DNA from: Urophycis tenuis
Taxonomy: Eukaryota; Chordata; Actinopteri; Gadiformes; Phycidae
Assembly (NCBI GenBank): GCA_036785325.1
Contig: JAXIVH010000285.1
Location: forward strand, 62,001 to 126,000
Reading direction: 5' to 3'
Length of the DNA: 64,000 nucleotides
Positions 35,323 to 47,200 of this stretch are shown here, piece after piece. Below the pieces are notes generated by a model. It saw only the letters and a list, made by a program, of their open reading frames with translations. It ran no database searches and was not told where the DNA came from. Position 1 is the first letter of the stretch; each line of letters begins with the position of its first letter. A program made the translations under genes and the position numbers.

Positions 35323-36888
35323 AGTGTAAACATTTCACTTTCCAACAATTTATGTACATTGACAGTGTCACGAATAGGTTGTGAACACAAACATCCATAT
35401 CCTGACAAGAAAATAATTGTGGGCAAAATATTTTAGCTTCTGGCTGTGAGACTGGAATGGTTTCCAGTCATCTACTGTGAGCTTTGAATGGTGGCAGTTC
35501 ACAGGTTCTGGTTCTGCACACATGTGGAGCACATCAGACTCATAGTAGAAGAGGTCGTCAGGTGGGTCAGGCCAGGTGAAGACATTTTTCCCATTCAGCT
35601 GTTTCATGCAAGAAACCTGAACTTCATCACGCCCTCTGTGTACTAACTCCACCCTCACCTTATCAGACAGGGAAGGCCAGTCAGCAGGGTCTAATGGTGC
35701 TGCCTTGAGAGATTTTTCATGGACTTCAGGATGTGTTGACGGGCCTGGGGTGTCCTCAGGCTGTGGAACAGTACACGCTGTGCTTGTCCCTTCACCTGCA
35801 AGAAAATCAAACACACATGCAAATATAGATATTAATCCTTCAGTATTAGTAAAGTCACACAATGATTTACAAATTACAGGACATCAGGCAATAAATACAT
35901 CTGAAGTATAAATTAGGGATAACAGTTGTATTGTTCAGTAATGTGACTGCAACATTTAATTACAGAAATCACCTGCTTCATGCTGACTTGCAGAGGTTGG
36001 TGGTGTGGTTGACGTGACGCTGCTGCTGCATGATGCCTGACTTGTAGCTGTATTTAAACAGAGTACATCCATACTGTCCAACCACTGCATTAAGTTTGTT
36101 GTGTCAATCTATTTCACTTAATAAATCACTTAATTTTAATTGACTAAAAATTACATTTACTGGCATTACTAACAAGGTTGTACCATTCAGTAACAACAAC
36201 AATAACATAGTAGTGTGTCAGAGACCACAAACAATTGGACAAACTTACATGCTTCAGAGAGTGGTGTTTCTGTGGATGTGTGATCTGAAAGCCCCTCTCC
36301 AGAAGCTGTTTGAGGTGACTGTAAATATTTTCTGAGTGCATCTAGACAGACAGAGTAAATGTATTACATTACAAGCAAAAACAAGTAATAAGAAGAAAAT
36401 AATAATACTTTAATAAAACAATAATAACCTGCAGCTTGCATTTTCATCACCTGGCTACTGAATTTCAGCACAATATCAAACATGATAAGACAGTATAAAA
36501 CTAAGCACCAGCAGCAGCAACTGTGTCAGTCAAATTAATTTAGGCTACTACTCGACCAAACATAATGATGACGTGATGAAACTGAAATAAAATACCAAAT
36601 CAGACGGGACATACAGGCAGAGATGATAACTGTGTAGAAAACTAATGAAAACTCATCACAAACATAAACAGCGCCGATGCACTGCGCATTTCACATTAAA
36701 CACGATATAGCTAGCAAGCAGAAATATGTGCTAGCGAGCTAGCATAAATAAAACGTCTACACACAAAACGGCATAATTTTAAAAAATGGTACAAGCTAAT
36801 GTTACCTTTATATTGCAAATTCCTCTTCTCTTCCTCCTTTCTTCTCTTTCTGTTCTGCGCACCCGAGGGCTTGGACAGCCTTTTCATC
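33985..36888 (-). CDS. Unrecognised spliced gene, probably transposon-borne
   Basis: Exons with plausible splice sites on the minus strand: 36888-36806 (MKRLSKPSGAQNRKRRKEEE), 36342-36250 (DALRKYLQSPQTASGEGLSD), 36048-35972 (Ser/Thr-rich) and 35803-35380 (DPADWPSLSDKVRVELVHRG, then DDWKPFQSHSQKLKYFAHNY). Small candidate exons follow at 34447-34360 and 34087-33985. The N-terminus SGAQNRKRRKEEE resembles the start of ZMYM/TTF-type hAT proteins, but no TTF finger or catalytic region follows, so no function is assigned. An hAT-like terminus at 37213 lies upstream. Exon borders and the join between exons are inference. Confidence 0.45.
35287..35322. repeat. (GT)n microsatellite grading into (GC)n
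   Basis: GTGTGT repeats followed by GCGCGCGCG, a sequence type able to adopt Z-DNA. Confidence 0.9.
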
Positions 36889-37084
36889 GCGTAACGTTAA
36901 ATAGGTAACGAAACCACCACCTGTCTGTGACCTGACCTCTGATCCTGAGGTGCGCACTGCGCACCCGTCATGTGATTCAGGCAGTAGCAGCACATTTTAG
37001 GAACATCATTGTTTATTCATTTGTTAATATTTATCATTTTCAAGATAGAACACACAAAGGAGGGCGACTGGGCATAGAAAATTA

Positions 37085-37213
37085 TCAAAATTTTTATTGT
37101 TTAAAAAAAAAAAAAAAAAAATTCCCTCGAGGCCAAGGGACGCTGGCGGCGCCCCTCCAGCAGATGGTGCTCTAGGCGACCGCCTATATCGCCTATGCCA
37201 AGAGCCGGCCCTG
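37085..37213. mobile_element. hAT-like terminus
   Basis: On the minus strand it starts CAGGGCCGGCTCTTGGCATA and continues with GGCGATATAGGCGGTCGCC, a known kind of fish hAT end. A poly-A (17 A) stretch lies at 37102-37120. It directly abuts DIRS sequence at 37214. The opposite end was not found. Confidence 0.55.
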
Positions 37214-38241
37214 GGCATAACAGATGTCAAGGGTGGAGTCATCCACCTGAGCATCCTGCAGGGAGGTTGAGAGGGCCAAAAGGAAGTGGGAGAGGGTGTT
37301 CCCAAGGCGGCCGATACGCGCTGCTGTGTTGTAAGCCCTGCAGACATAATCATCAGTGACCTTACACTGGGCAGAAGGGCACCGGGGGTCTGACTTCATT
37401 GCCTCCTCCGGAGATACAATCAAGGCAGCAACTGCAGGCTCCACCGCTGGCATGTGGAGAAGGCCAACTGCCTCAGCACCCTCCATGGCAGCTAAGGCCC
37501 GCTCCTCCGACCCCGGCCTAGTGAGGGTTGACGTGTTTCCCCAGCAGGAATGCAGCTCCCTCAAAAAATCAGGAGAGTGTGGCACCATAGTCTTCGCCGG
37601 TGGGGGGTTGCGCCTGTAGAAAGCGCTAGGAGCCTTCCCTCACACGGAGCATCAAGCTGCAAGCGTGCCAGGGCAGCCCGGATGATTGCCCCCATTGAGG
37701 AGTCACCAGATCCCCGCCGGGAACCCGAGGCCGAAGAATGTGAGGAGCCTGCCGCCGTTGGAGTCGCCAACCCAGCCTGAGAATCATAAAACTGGCTCGA
37801 CGAAGCTGCAATGGAGATAGCATCGTCCACTGGCAACGGTGACCCCTGAGTAGCCGCACCAACAGCATGTGTCATCCCACCAGCAGGCTGCAGGCTAAGA
37901 AGAAGTGCCTTCATCTGCTCCATATCAGCAGCCAGACGGTCAACTTTAGAGGACAGCTGGTTGTCTGCCTTCCTCCGCCGTTTTCCTGCGGGGACACTGT
38001 CCCCGTCCCGTGTGGCAGGCCTCTTCCATGTAGTATCCCGACAGGAGCCCACCCCCTCAGACTGGAGTGAAGGCAGTGGATCCACTTGGGCCAGCCTGGC
38101 CAGTCTTACTGACCACAGCATAATGCCACAATTTATGCAGGCTTCCTCGGTGATGGCCTCCCACAGGTGAGCCACACCACACTGGTCATGTCCATCCTCA
38201 GGCTCCAGGGGTGCCATGCAACTGCCACAGGCATGCTCCAT
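37205..38241 (-). pseudogene. DIRS ORF1 (gag-like) fragment
   Basis: The start ATG at 38241 is followed by CGSCMAPLEPEDGHDQC and EEACINCGIMLWSVRLARL, the conserved cysteine-rich N-terminus of fish DIRS ORF1. Further on are a basic KRRRK stretch, a Ser-rich region and, after a one-base shift near 37615, TMVPHSPDFLRELHSCWG and CRAYNTAARIGRLGN. The protein would form the retroelement particle. The C-terminus is cut at 37213. Confidence 0.78.
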
Positions 38242-38882
38242 CCGGGTCCAGGTGGAGGGGTAGCCAAAATAAGATACAAAAAAAGACACAAAGAGTGATG
38301 CCACCGGGATGGAAACGTCAACACTTTGAAACACAAAGCCAAGTTGGGAGAGGGGGCAGGTGCGCAACCTTCACCAACAAGATTAACTTTTTTTTTTTTT
38401 TTCAAAAAACTCTGAACTCTGCCTATGGGAAAGACAAAAAACAAAAACAAACACACAGTTTATTATTATTCATAGCGGCTGTGTGCAATGCTGGAAGGTG
38501 AGGGGCGGGACGCCACCAAACCAGCCAACTGTCCAGAGCAGGTAACAACATACAAATCGCTGGCAACAGCCTCTGGGAGGACGAGCGTCAGCCCGTTACT
38601 CCCGCCAAGGAGGCACGAGACTGCACAAAGCCAGCAGCACGCCAGTAACAACCGTACCGGGCCATTTAAATGGCCATGCTTTACTCACGTACACCTCGAC
38701 TCGCGGTCACGAGAAGAATGAAGGAGCCGATTTCCTGCTGACACCGGATGATATAGCCTCCCGGGGGTCATGCAGGAGTCACAGGTGACGTTGTTGTTAT
38801 TCGTACTCGACATGCGCTAGCGCGGGCGGAGTTATCCAGTGCTTAAAGCACCGCCTCTGGCGGTCAGTAGGGATGAAATAGA
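37205..38882 (-). mobile_element. DIRS-like retroelement, 5' (gag) fragment
   Basis: The minus strand runs from GTCTATTTCATCCCTACTGA (ending at 38882), a fish DIRS terminal sequence, through a leader with CAGGAGTCACAGGTGACGTT on plus, to a gag-like ORF1. The tyrosine recombinase, reverse transcriptase and RNase H regions are absent because an hAT end replaces them at 37213. Confidence 0.75.
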
Positions 38883-38884
38883 AA

Positions 38885-38950
38885 GACAAATTTTATGATG
38901 TAAGCCGACAATGAGCTTCCCCTCTTTAAAAGACCAGCAGCCGCCACTGC
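38885..38950. mobile_element. hAT terminus beside the DIRS end
   Basis: On the minus strand it begins CAGTGGCGGCTGCTGGTC and continues GGGGAAGCTCATTGTCGG, similar to termini of fish ZMYM-type hATs. Only about 66 bp remain between it and the DIRS end at 38882, so DIRS may have inserted into this hAT. Confidence 0.5.
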
Positions 38951-39930
38951 TAGATTTACAGCTATTCAGTCACTACTTGAAGACATACTTTTTGGCCCAG
39001 ATACTCATAGCTACGAGCACCCGTTCAGTAGCGACTAGCAAGCACTTCTGATAGTGTTATGGCCAGACACGGTCTAGCTGCTAACACCAGTGATATTTCA
39101 ATACTTCGCTAGCTAGCACTAGTAAGTTTGCACTCTCATATCAAGACAACATTAACGAAAGGTTGACGACAAAATCAATGACCCCCAACAAACACCCAAA
39201 ACTGGAAAACTTACTTGGTTGTAATTTCAGATATTTGTTTTAAATGGCAGTTTGACGAGCGAATCAATTGCACGGCAGTGAATTGAGCAGAGGATAGTGA
39301 AAAGGTTCACAGCTGTAGCGTGTGTCAATCATGCCAATGCCGCTTAATCGTTCTCAGCTGGAAAGTTGATTAGCGGAGTCATAGTAACAATGGGATTACG
39401 GGCTCAGTTAGTTGTAGGCTATCTATCTATACAGGGAATTTCATGCTTTTTTAATCACAAATAGCTCAAAACTTATAAAGGTTTCATATCTGAAAAGTAG
39501 ATAGCACACTTACAATTAACGAGACCTTTGTAATGACCTTAGATCTGTATCATGTGATCCAATGGTACGGCGGGAATTAATTGCAGTAAAAAGTCACGAG
39601 AATAATTATAAAGTTTAAATCAATTCCCAGTGCATGCACATGGAAAAAGAGACAAAAAGCACAGGAATTACAACCACTTTGCATGCATTGGTAATGGAAC
39701 TGTATTGGCAGCTATGAAAATACACACATTAATATAAAACAATGGGTTTTGCAGCTCATCTTCTAAACACCATGTCAAACTGAGACATAAACTGTTATCA
39801 ACATAGTGTCATTTGTCTAAAAAATCCATTTCATATCCTGGCTTTAATAGTGTCCACCCGCTAGCAATTTGGGATAAACAACCAGGGATCTTTGCTATTC
39901 AACAGATAAGCACAGAAATTAAATTCAATG
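38951..39930. other. No gene seen
   Basis: AT-rich sequence without convincing exons or repeats, downstream of the SAMD3-like gene's stop codon. Confidence 0.5.
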
Positions 39931-41520
39931 TAGCTAAATAGGCAGTAACTTTTCTTTTGGAAAACTGGTAATTTGGGGAGACATGGAAAAACCACGACAC
40001 ACCTCAACGCCATCCACTTTCACAATGTTTGGAGCCTGGTGAAGGCCATTTTCCAGTCTTGATCAGTCAACTGAATCGTTGGGAACGGCGTGCCAGGCTC
40101 ACACTATTCAAGACAAGAACCAAACAAATACAAAAAAAAAAAAAAGGTTTCCACAAAACACAATGATACTGTTAACATTTGGGTTACAATGACAGGGATG
40201 CTTTAGTTTGTTTATTGGCTACATGATGCAAAGTTAAAAGAGATGTTTGGAAGTTAGACATACTGTACAGTACGTACCTCTCCAAGTGTAATAAAGCGGT
40301 CAATGTTCTCCCTGAAGATGTACGGCAGAAAGATGAGGGCTGCTCTTAAGTCAATTTCTGCAAGACAGATGATATATTTGCGATGTCAATAGCCATTTCA
40401 TTTGCCACCCCTACATATTTAATGTGTATTTTGAAAAGTGCAATAAACAAGTCTGTAAACATGAACAAACAGCAATTGCAAGACACGTGTAGACTTAGGA
40501 CCGCGAACCACTAACACCCAGAAAGGCATTTTTATTCGAGGTGTTTATATGAACATTTTTATTCCGACTGAGCTTTTATTGTTTTTAATCGGATTAAAAG
40601 TGTCCATGTAAATATGGCATATGTTGTGGCATATAAGCAACAGTATTTCATCAGTACCTGGCAGATGCTCAGCGAGAGCTGAGCATCTGTTGTTAGCCAG
40701 GCCAAGTACTTTGGGTACAATCAAGTTGAAGCCTTCTTTGAACCGCTGACACACATTTCCTCCGCATCCTGGATAAATTCGGTCCAACTCATCACACAGC
40801 TACAAACAAAAATAATGAAAAGAAATTCTGAGTGTCATCATAGCGTTCATTTCGAGTAATTTTAGCGAACGACCCCCCCCCCACAGACATTTGCATTTAC
40901 CCCAGTGGGTGTCGTTAAAAAAGGGTATTTTTTTTACGGCGTCCTCCACTGTCATGCCATCTGCAATTTCCTTTTGCCGCCACACAAACGTTATCTGCAT
41001 TCGATCACGAACTAGGTCAGTGTCAGGTTGCATCTTCTGGTATTGGGTATGCAATACTCTAACATGAGCTTCAATGGAGGATGGATCCTCTCCTAGAACA
41101 CATGGTGGTATCTGGGAAGATAGAGTGGGAGAGGTAATCAGAAACACATCTGTGACTCAAAATGACATACATAGAGCATATTTGTTTTCAACGAACCACG
41201 CGTCTTGGAGTAGGCCTACTTCCTGGAGGTTCTGCTGGTGGGTGTGATCTATTGTGGCCAAACTTCTGTTTAATACGCAGGACTTCCTCATTATCAACCA
41301 GGTTTGAACGTTCCATTTTAAATTTTCTCTTCAATAACATGTGCCATGTATGCTAGTTGACAGAAAAACATGTTTGTTTACATTAAATCTTTTCACGGAC
41401 ACAGATCATGTGCTATTCCTGGCTGGATACGACATAATACTTAACAATGATTAATATTTTAACTATAAAATGTATGCCATTTAATATGCACAACATTTTA
41501 TCATTATAGTATACAAATAA

Positions 41521-41604
41521 CCCCTATGGATTAAGAATGGGATGTCACTTAAGTTTATATGGGAGTCAAGGCAGGTGACCCAATACTTTTGTCAATATAG
41601 TGTA
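41521..41604. mobile_element. Tc1/mariner end fragment in a SAMD3-like intron
   Basis: On the minus strand it reads TACACTATATTGACAAAAGT, then GGGTCACCTGCCTTGACTCC and a block ending near the ATCCATAGG motif. This is a frequent terminal sequence of fish Tc1 elements. Only one end is present. Confidence 0.75.
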
Positions 41605-42037
41605 AATATTGTCATCTGTTCAAAGAGGTTTATTATTGGTATTCACTTACATAACCATTTCCCTCAAGATCCTTCAGGAAAGGATATTTTGAAATGAAAG
41701 ACTTTACAGCTTGGACATAGTCCGCATTTGTAGGATACCTAAGACAAAAGAAAAGTAAATCAATTGTGTTTACTAATTGTAAAGTCTATGTAGTATATGC
41801 TATTCCTCTTTCTGTAAGTAGCTTTGTCCAAAAACATCTGTTAAATTAATAAATGAAAATGTAGAAGCACTTACGTTGTGTATTGTGCCACAGCTTCATA
41901 CAGAACTCTGACTATTAAATTTCTGTATTTGGGTGTTTTATGGCATGGTTGCTTGTTGTCCAGTAGTGCTTGTACATCTCTGGGGACCACTGGAATGTCG
42001 AAACCAGCTGGCAATTCCCTACAAGCACTGCTAAAAT

Positions 42038-42062
42038 GGGGGGGGGGGGGGGGGGGGGGGGG
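42038..42062. repeat. Poly-G (poly-C) run at a splice acceptor
   Basis: A run of more than 20 G on plus, so C on the gene strand, forms the pyrimidine tract right before the acceptor of the SAMD3-like exon at 42030. Confidence 0.9.
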
Positions 42063-43309
42063 CGGCATCAAAACAAGCCATTAATTACTAACAGCACACT
42101 TGAGCTTAAAATTGGTCAGTCATGCAAAGACTGAAAAAATCAGGAGGATACCCCTAAAACTTCCACACACATACCTTGGTATAGGCCTAGATGAAGTAGA
42201 CTGATCCCATTCCTCTGGAGTCAAATTCTCTAATGTCAAAGTTATTACAGGCTCTTTCAACTTACTCACAAATTGCATAAATGTTAACTGCTTCTTAAAA
42301 GAACCTTGAAACAAGTGTGCAACCATATTCTCGGTCAAGCCACAATCAACAGTGTCCCCATCCACTTTATTGTCTGGAAAAAAAAAAAAAAGTTAATAAA
42401 GACATGAAAGAACCCCACATGATATGAAAGTAGTAGTTTTGTAGTATTACAAAAACAGCCGCTTTAAGTCCACCACCCAAAAAACACTCAAACTTAAAAT
42501 AAAACCTTCAGCTAGGCTATACACTATTCAGGGGAGCTACACCAGGCGCATAACTGAAGCGTTCCCTTCGCCATGTGTAAAATTAAGCAATAAGGGCTTC
42601 TTCGACATCTATCTCTTGCTAAATTGACCACCCCATGTGCATGAACAACTAAATCCACTATTATCACAATTTCAGTTACCGACAATGGCTTTACATGCAA
42701 ATAAACATAACGCATAATTTGATTTTTGCAAAAAAGGTCATGTTAAGCCTTACTAGCTCTAGCTACAACTCTTAACGTTAACTTACAACTCTGGCGCCAT
42801 TTCTGTACCATTAACTTCTATGAGGGTAAGATGAAGTTAGTTAGCCAACATTCGGAAAACCTTATAATTCGTCAATTTAAAACATACAAATTTAGTAACC
42901 TATCAAAAACGTATACTGCGTTTTACATTTTAAGTTAGATCTAGTCGTTGGTTACACACACGTTCTAAAATAGCGAACGTTAACATTAGCTTGCTAGTTG
43001 ACGTTAGCATATCTATCTAACCTTACCCAACATAATTTTCAATTAAACAACATGACACTCCAATTTAATTTTGGTCACCTCTATGCTTTATTCGGATATA
43101 TTATAGAAAGTTTCTCTGTTTAAAAGAGTGTACACAATGAAAGGTTAGTTCATGTGGCATTTAGTTGTTGGTGGTGGTGGGGGGCGCTAAATATTCGTAA
43201 TGTTAGCTAATGGGAGCTAACGTTATATCAGCCTGCCAAGTTGCAGGTAACTGTTAGCAAGCGATTATACGAGCCACAGACACAGTGACAGACGTTTCTT
43301 GCTTTATAA

Positions 43310-43480
43310 ATAGAAGATGTCACATACGAGATAACAACGTACATCACTACCAGCGGTGAAACTCCTGTTCTCCGGGTCAACTGAAATCGACATAATAAAA
43401 ATGAAATAGAATAAGTAAAAAGGTAATACAGTGGTAATAAGTGAATAAAGTAAATAAGTGAATAATAGTTAGTAAGTACG
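43310..43480 (-). mobile_element. L2/CR1-like LINE 3' end, copy A
   Basis: TGTCACATACGAGATAACAAC, CATCACTACCAGCGGTGAAA and CGACATAATAAAAATGAAAT match the sequence at 54517-54610 with about 85 percent identity by eye. That second copy is attached to reverse transcriptase codons. Here only the 3' tail is present. Confidence 0.7.
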
Positions 43481-43699
43481 TAAAAGTAAGAGGATAAGGT
43501 GAACAAACACAATAAGGTGCAATGATATGATGATAACAACAATATTAATACAAATATTAGTTAGAATGATACCGATCCCAACATTTACTCTATTTTTTTT
43601 ACATGATCCCATCATTATATAATCAATACTAACATGTGAAACCCGAAGTAAAGACAAACAATAAACTATACGAGGTAATGGTTCATATGGACTTGATGT

Positions 43700-43902
43700 A
43701 ATCTATATAAGGACATGGGACGCTGATCAACGCGTCTCCTTGACGACAGCAGAAATTGCCTCATTCAACTGAGACGCCCGACACGGACCGACACGTTGAA
43801 AGCAAACTCTAAAACTATTTGTGAATTGAAGACTCTTCCTCAGACTTTTCCAACCTAAACAGGACTACTTGTTGTTCTACTTGTTTGTAGACGACTGCAA
43901 CC
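43700..43902 (+). promoter_or_regulatory. Promoter and 5' UTR of the USP-like gene
   Basis: CTATATAAGG at 43701-43710 is a good TATA box. It lies about 195 bp before the ATG at 43903, leaving a leader of about 165 nt if transcription starts some 30 bp downstream. ACCATGGGA gives a strong translation start context. Confidence 0.5.
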
Positions 43903-44200
43903 ATGGGAGGATTTTGCGGCAGACAGGTAAAATCACACCTGAATCATATCTCTTGAATATCACGCCGAATGCTGCTGTCTGATTGGTCAGACATGTACGT
44001 CATCATCCAAAGTTAAACCGATATTTACCGCCAAGGCTGAATTCGTGGATATTTCAATTTATTATATTTCATTATATTTGTTCAAATCTAATTTGTTATG
44101 TTTTCAACAGAAAAAAAGTTGCAAATTGAACGTTGTGGTTGCTGCAGGATGTATTGAGCAACATGACGTCATTTAGAACAGAAAAAACTCTCTCTCTAGC

Positions 44201-44261
<61 letters not shown>

Positions 44262-47200
44262 AATATACCGGTACTTTAATATAACTTGTCTCATGGAAGT
44301 ATATAATTATCTTTCGGTGGTTTTCAATCAATTAATATATTAGTTATTTTCCTTGTTGATCATTGAAATATTGTGACATTATAAATCATTCTGATGCCCC
44401 TTCCTTCAAACAGCCGGCCATGGAGAAGGACGAAGGACCCCCTGACAGCAGATCTGCCCGTCCTGTGATGTCATCGGTGCCACAGAGTCGACCTTCTTTG
44501 TGCTTCATGTATCCTTTCTTCATGTCTCCCTCGCCTCCCTCCTCTCCGTCCTCTCCTTCCCCTCCCTCCTCTCCGTCCCCTCCTTCCCCTCCATCCCCTC
44601 CATCCCCTCCTTCCCCTCCCTCCTCTCCATCCTCTCCCTCCCCTGCCTCCCCTCCCTCCTCTCCCTCCCCTCCCTCCCCTCTTTCCCCTCCCTCCTCTCC
44701 CTCCCCTGCCTCCCCTCTTTCCCCTCCCTCCTCTCCCTCCCCTGCCTCCCCTCCTTCCTGTCCGTCCTCTCCCTCCTCTCCCTCCCCTGCCTCCCCTCCT
44801 TCCTGTCCGTCCTCTCCCTCCCCTCCCTCCCCTCTTTCCCCTCCCTCCTCTCCATCCTCTCCCTCCCCTGCCTCCCCTCCCTCCTCTCCCTCTCCTCCCT
44901 CTCTCCCATCCTCCCTCTCTCCCTCCCTTCCTCCATCCCTCCCTTTCTCCATCCCCTCCTCCATCCATCCCTCCCTCTCTCTCTTCCTCCCACCCTCCCT
45001 TCCTCCATCCCCGCTCCCTCTCCTCAGGTCCATCAAGAGCAGTTTGGCTGAGCTCAACCCGGAGTATGAGGATTACTCTGAGCAGGTACGTCTGATGCCT
45101 CCAGCGTTCCTTATCTCTTCTGTAACGCAGCGGTTGAGGAGTAAACACATTGAACTGACCTGCTGGTTTCTGACAGGATGCCCATGAGTTCCTGCTGCTC
45201 CTCTTCATGAAGATGAAGATGGAAGGTGAGACACTGCAGGGGGCCTCCACATCACCAAGCTACATTTGCCCCGTCCAGAACTTTGAGTTCAGTCTGCAGT
45301 GTGTCTGCACCTGCTCCAGGTAACTCCTGACTACATTTAATGTATTACTTTTGGCATAAAGTACCTCAATTTAATGATGGAAATAATTGAATCGATCCCA
45401 TTTACGTTGACACTTTTTGCATCATGAGGGGACTTCATGGCCTGCTCTGTTCTAATGGTTGAAGATGTTTTGATCTCCCTCCGTCTTGAAAAGCTGTGGT
45501 GACAAGGTCTTCCAGGAGGAGGAGCAGAACAACTTGTCTTTGGACCTCCATTCGTCGTTGATAGCTGGCCTCCAACTCTACTTTCAAGTCAGTACACAGT
45601 TGTGTTGAGTGCATTCGATTACACTTGGTCCATTGCTGGCTTTGGTTATTATGCTTCAACTGTGATGCTAACAGTGGCTTGTTCCTCAGCCTTCAGAGCT
45701 AGAGTGCACCTGCCATCAGTGCTTTGGCCAGGCAACAGCTGTTCGGCATTTCCTCACACTGCCCAGGTGAGCCGGGAACTCTGTGGTTATACAGTGATGC
45801 TTTAAAGTAGACTCTGCATACGTGCAGGCTGTATGTGTGCATAGGGTTGCCCTGATGAACTGTATCTGTCTTTCAACAGAGTGCTTGTGCTTCACATGAA
45901 GCGCTTCCACTATGACGGCGCGCGGTTGAGGAAAGTGACCAGGGCTGTTAGCATTCCTCCCCTGCTGTCTGTGGCTTCCCTCGTCGGAAAGCCTGGCGAT
46001 GCGGCTGGGACAGACCCACTGGGGTACGTTGTTACACCACGTATGGTACAAAGGGGTCACATAAGGCCTTGATTTTCAAAACAAGAGGTTGCGGTTGCAT
46101 GAGAGACATACAGTACGTTTACATGCAGCGAGAAATTCGAATTTCTAATCGTATAAGACATCGTTCTGACTTTTTAAGTGCATGTAAACACCTTAATCCG
46201 ACCTACTTCGGACCTACTCCGGACATCAAAATCGGACCTACTCCGGACATCAAAATCGGATAACAACACCTGGATAATTCGTTCATAGTCGGACTTTTAA
46301 CGGCATGTATACTCTGCAATCGGATCTGAATCGGATTTTGCATTCTGCGCATGCGCAATGCCATTCTGCACATGCGCAGCGCCACATAGCGTCCAGAGTC
46401 AGCCACGCTCCGGCTGTTAATCCGATTCTCTGAACGGCATGTATGCTCGGACAAGTTGATTCCGTCTTACGCATGTCATTATCTGATCCGATCAGAAATT
46501 CGAATTTCTTGCTGCATGTAAACGTACTGATAGACAACCTTTGTCAAAGATTGTCTGTATGCTACATTCAATCAGGCTTTGACAAGAGATATGTTGTCGT
46601 CTAGACTCAATCTCTCACTGAAGTTGCTGTTAAATCACGTACTTAGCTCAGACGGTTCATTGATTATCCTTAATATCTAATAAATCATGAGAAATTAAAT
46701 GTGTTGTAGAGCATGTTGTGGAGAGGGTGACATCGCATCTCAATCAAAACCCACTGCAGTCATGGGTAAGAAAATAGTGCTAGATGTTAAGTCTCACTCC
46801 AACTACTTGGCTTTGTCAGTTGTGTACCAAACAGGATTGTTGATATGTTTCTCAACAGCAGTGGAGCATCTTGACAGTTCAGGGGACAGGGAGAGAGAAC
46901 ACCAGGAAATGCCTGTGGTGAGATGGGTAGAGGGAGAGGTTATAGCGCAACATGAGACAGAACAAGGTCAGATTGAAGTTAAGATGAAACAGAGAAGCCC
47001 CTGGATGTTTAGGGAGAGTAGGGCTTGGGTTGGGTTCTGTCAACTGAATCATGTTTCTCTGCAGAAGGATGACAGCACCCAGACCACCTACCGTCTGTCA
47101 GGGATCGTCTGTCACCTTGGGGAGAGCATCGACACTGGTAACTGAGGTTTTTATAGTAATAACATGCACATCTGTACCAGGCACATACATGCAAAAGACA

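Larger units (their letters stand above)
39934..42373 (-). pseudogene. SAMD3-like gene (multi-copy fish family), C-terminal 8 exons, two frameshifts
   Basis: Exons with agreeing phases: 42373-42175, 42030-41875 (LPAGFDIPVVPRDVQALLDN, KYRNLIVRVLYEAV), 41738-41651 (YPTNADYVQAVKSFISKYPF), 41352-41197 (WHMLLKRKFKMERSNLVDNE), 41111-40901 (GEDPSSIEAHVRVLHTQYQK), 40799-40658, 40357-40278 (AALIFLPYIFRENIDRFI) and 40103-39934 with TAG at 39934-39936. This is the region shared by fish proteins named sterile alpha motif domain-containing 3-like; the SAM domain itself was not seen. One extra A in an A8 run (T8 on plus near 40928) and one lost base near 40037 break the frame. An ATG exon MAPEL at 42799-42786 may be its start, but the phase does not join. 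Biochemical function is unknown. Confidence 0.8.

Noticed and set aside
44363..45250. Open frames of 160-270 codons on both strands with Pro/Ser or Gly/Glu/Arg repeats
   Set aside because: They follow from the polypyrimidine composition of an intron; the splice phases of the USP-like gene pass over them.
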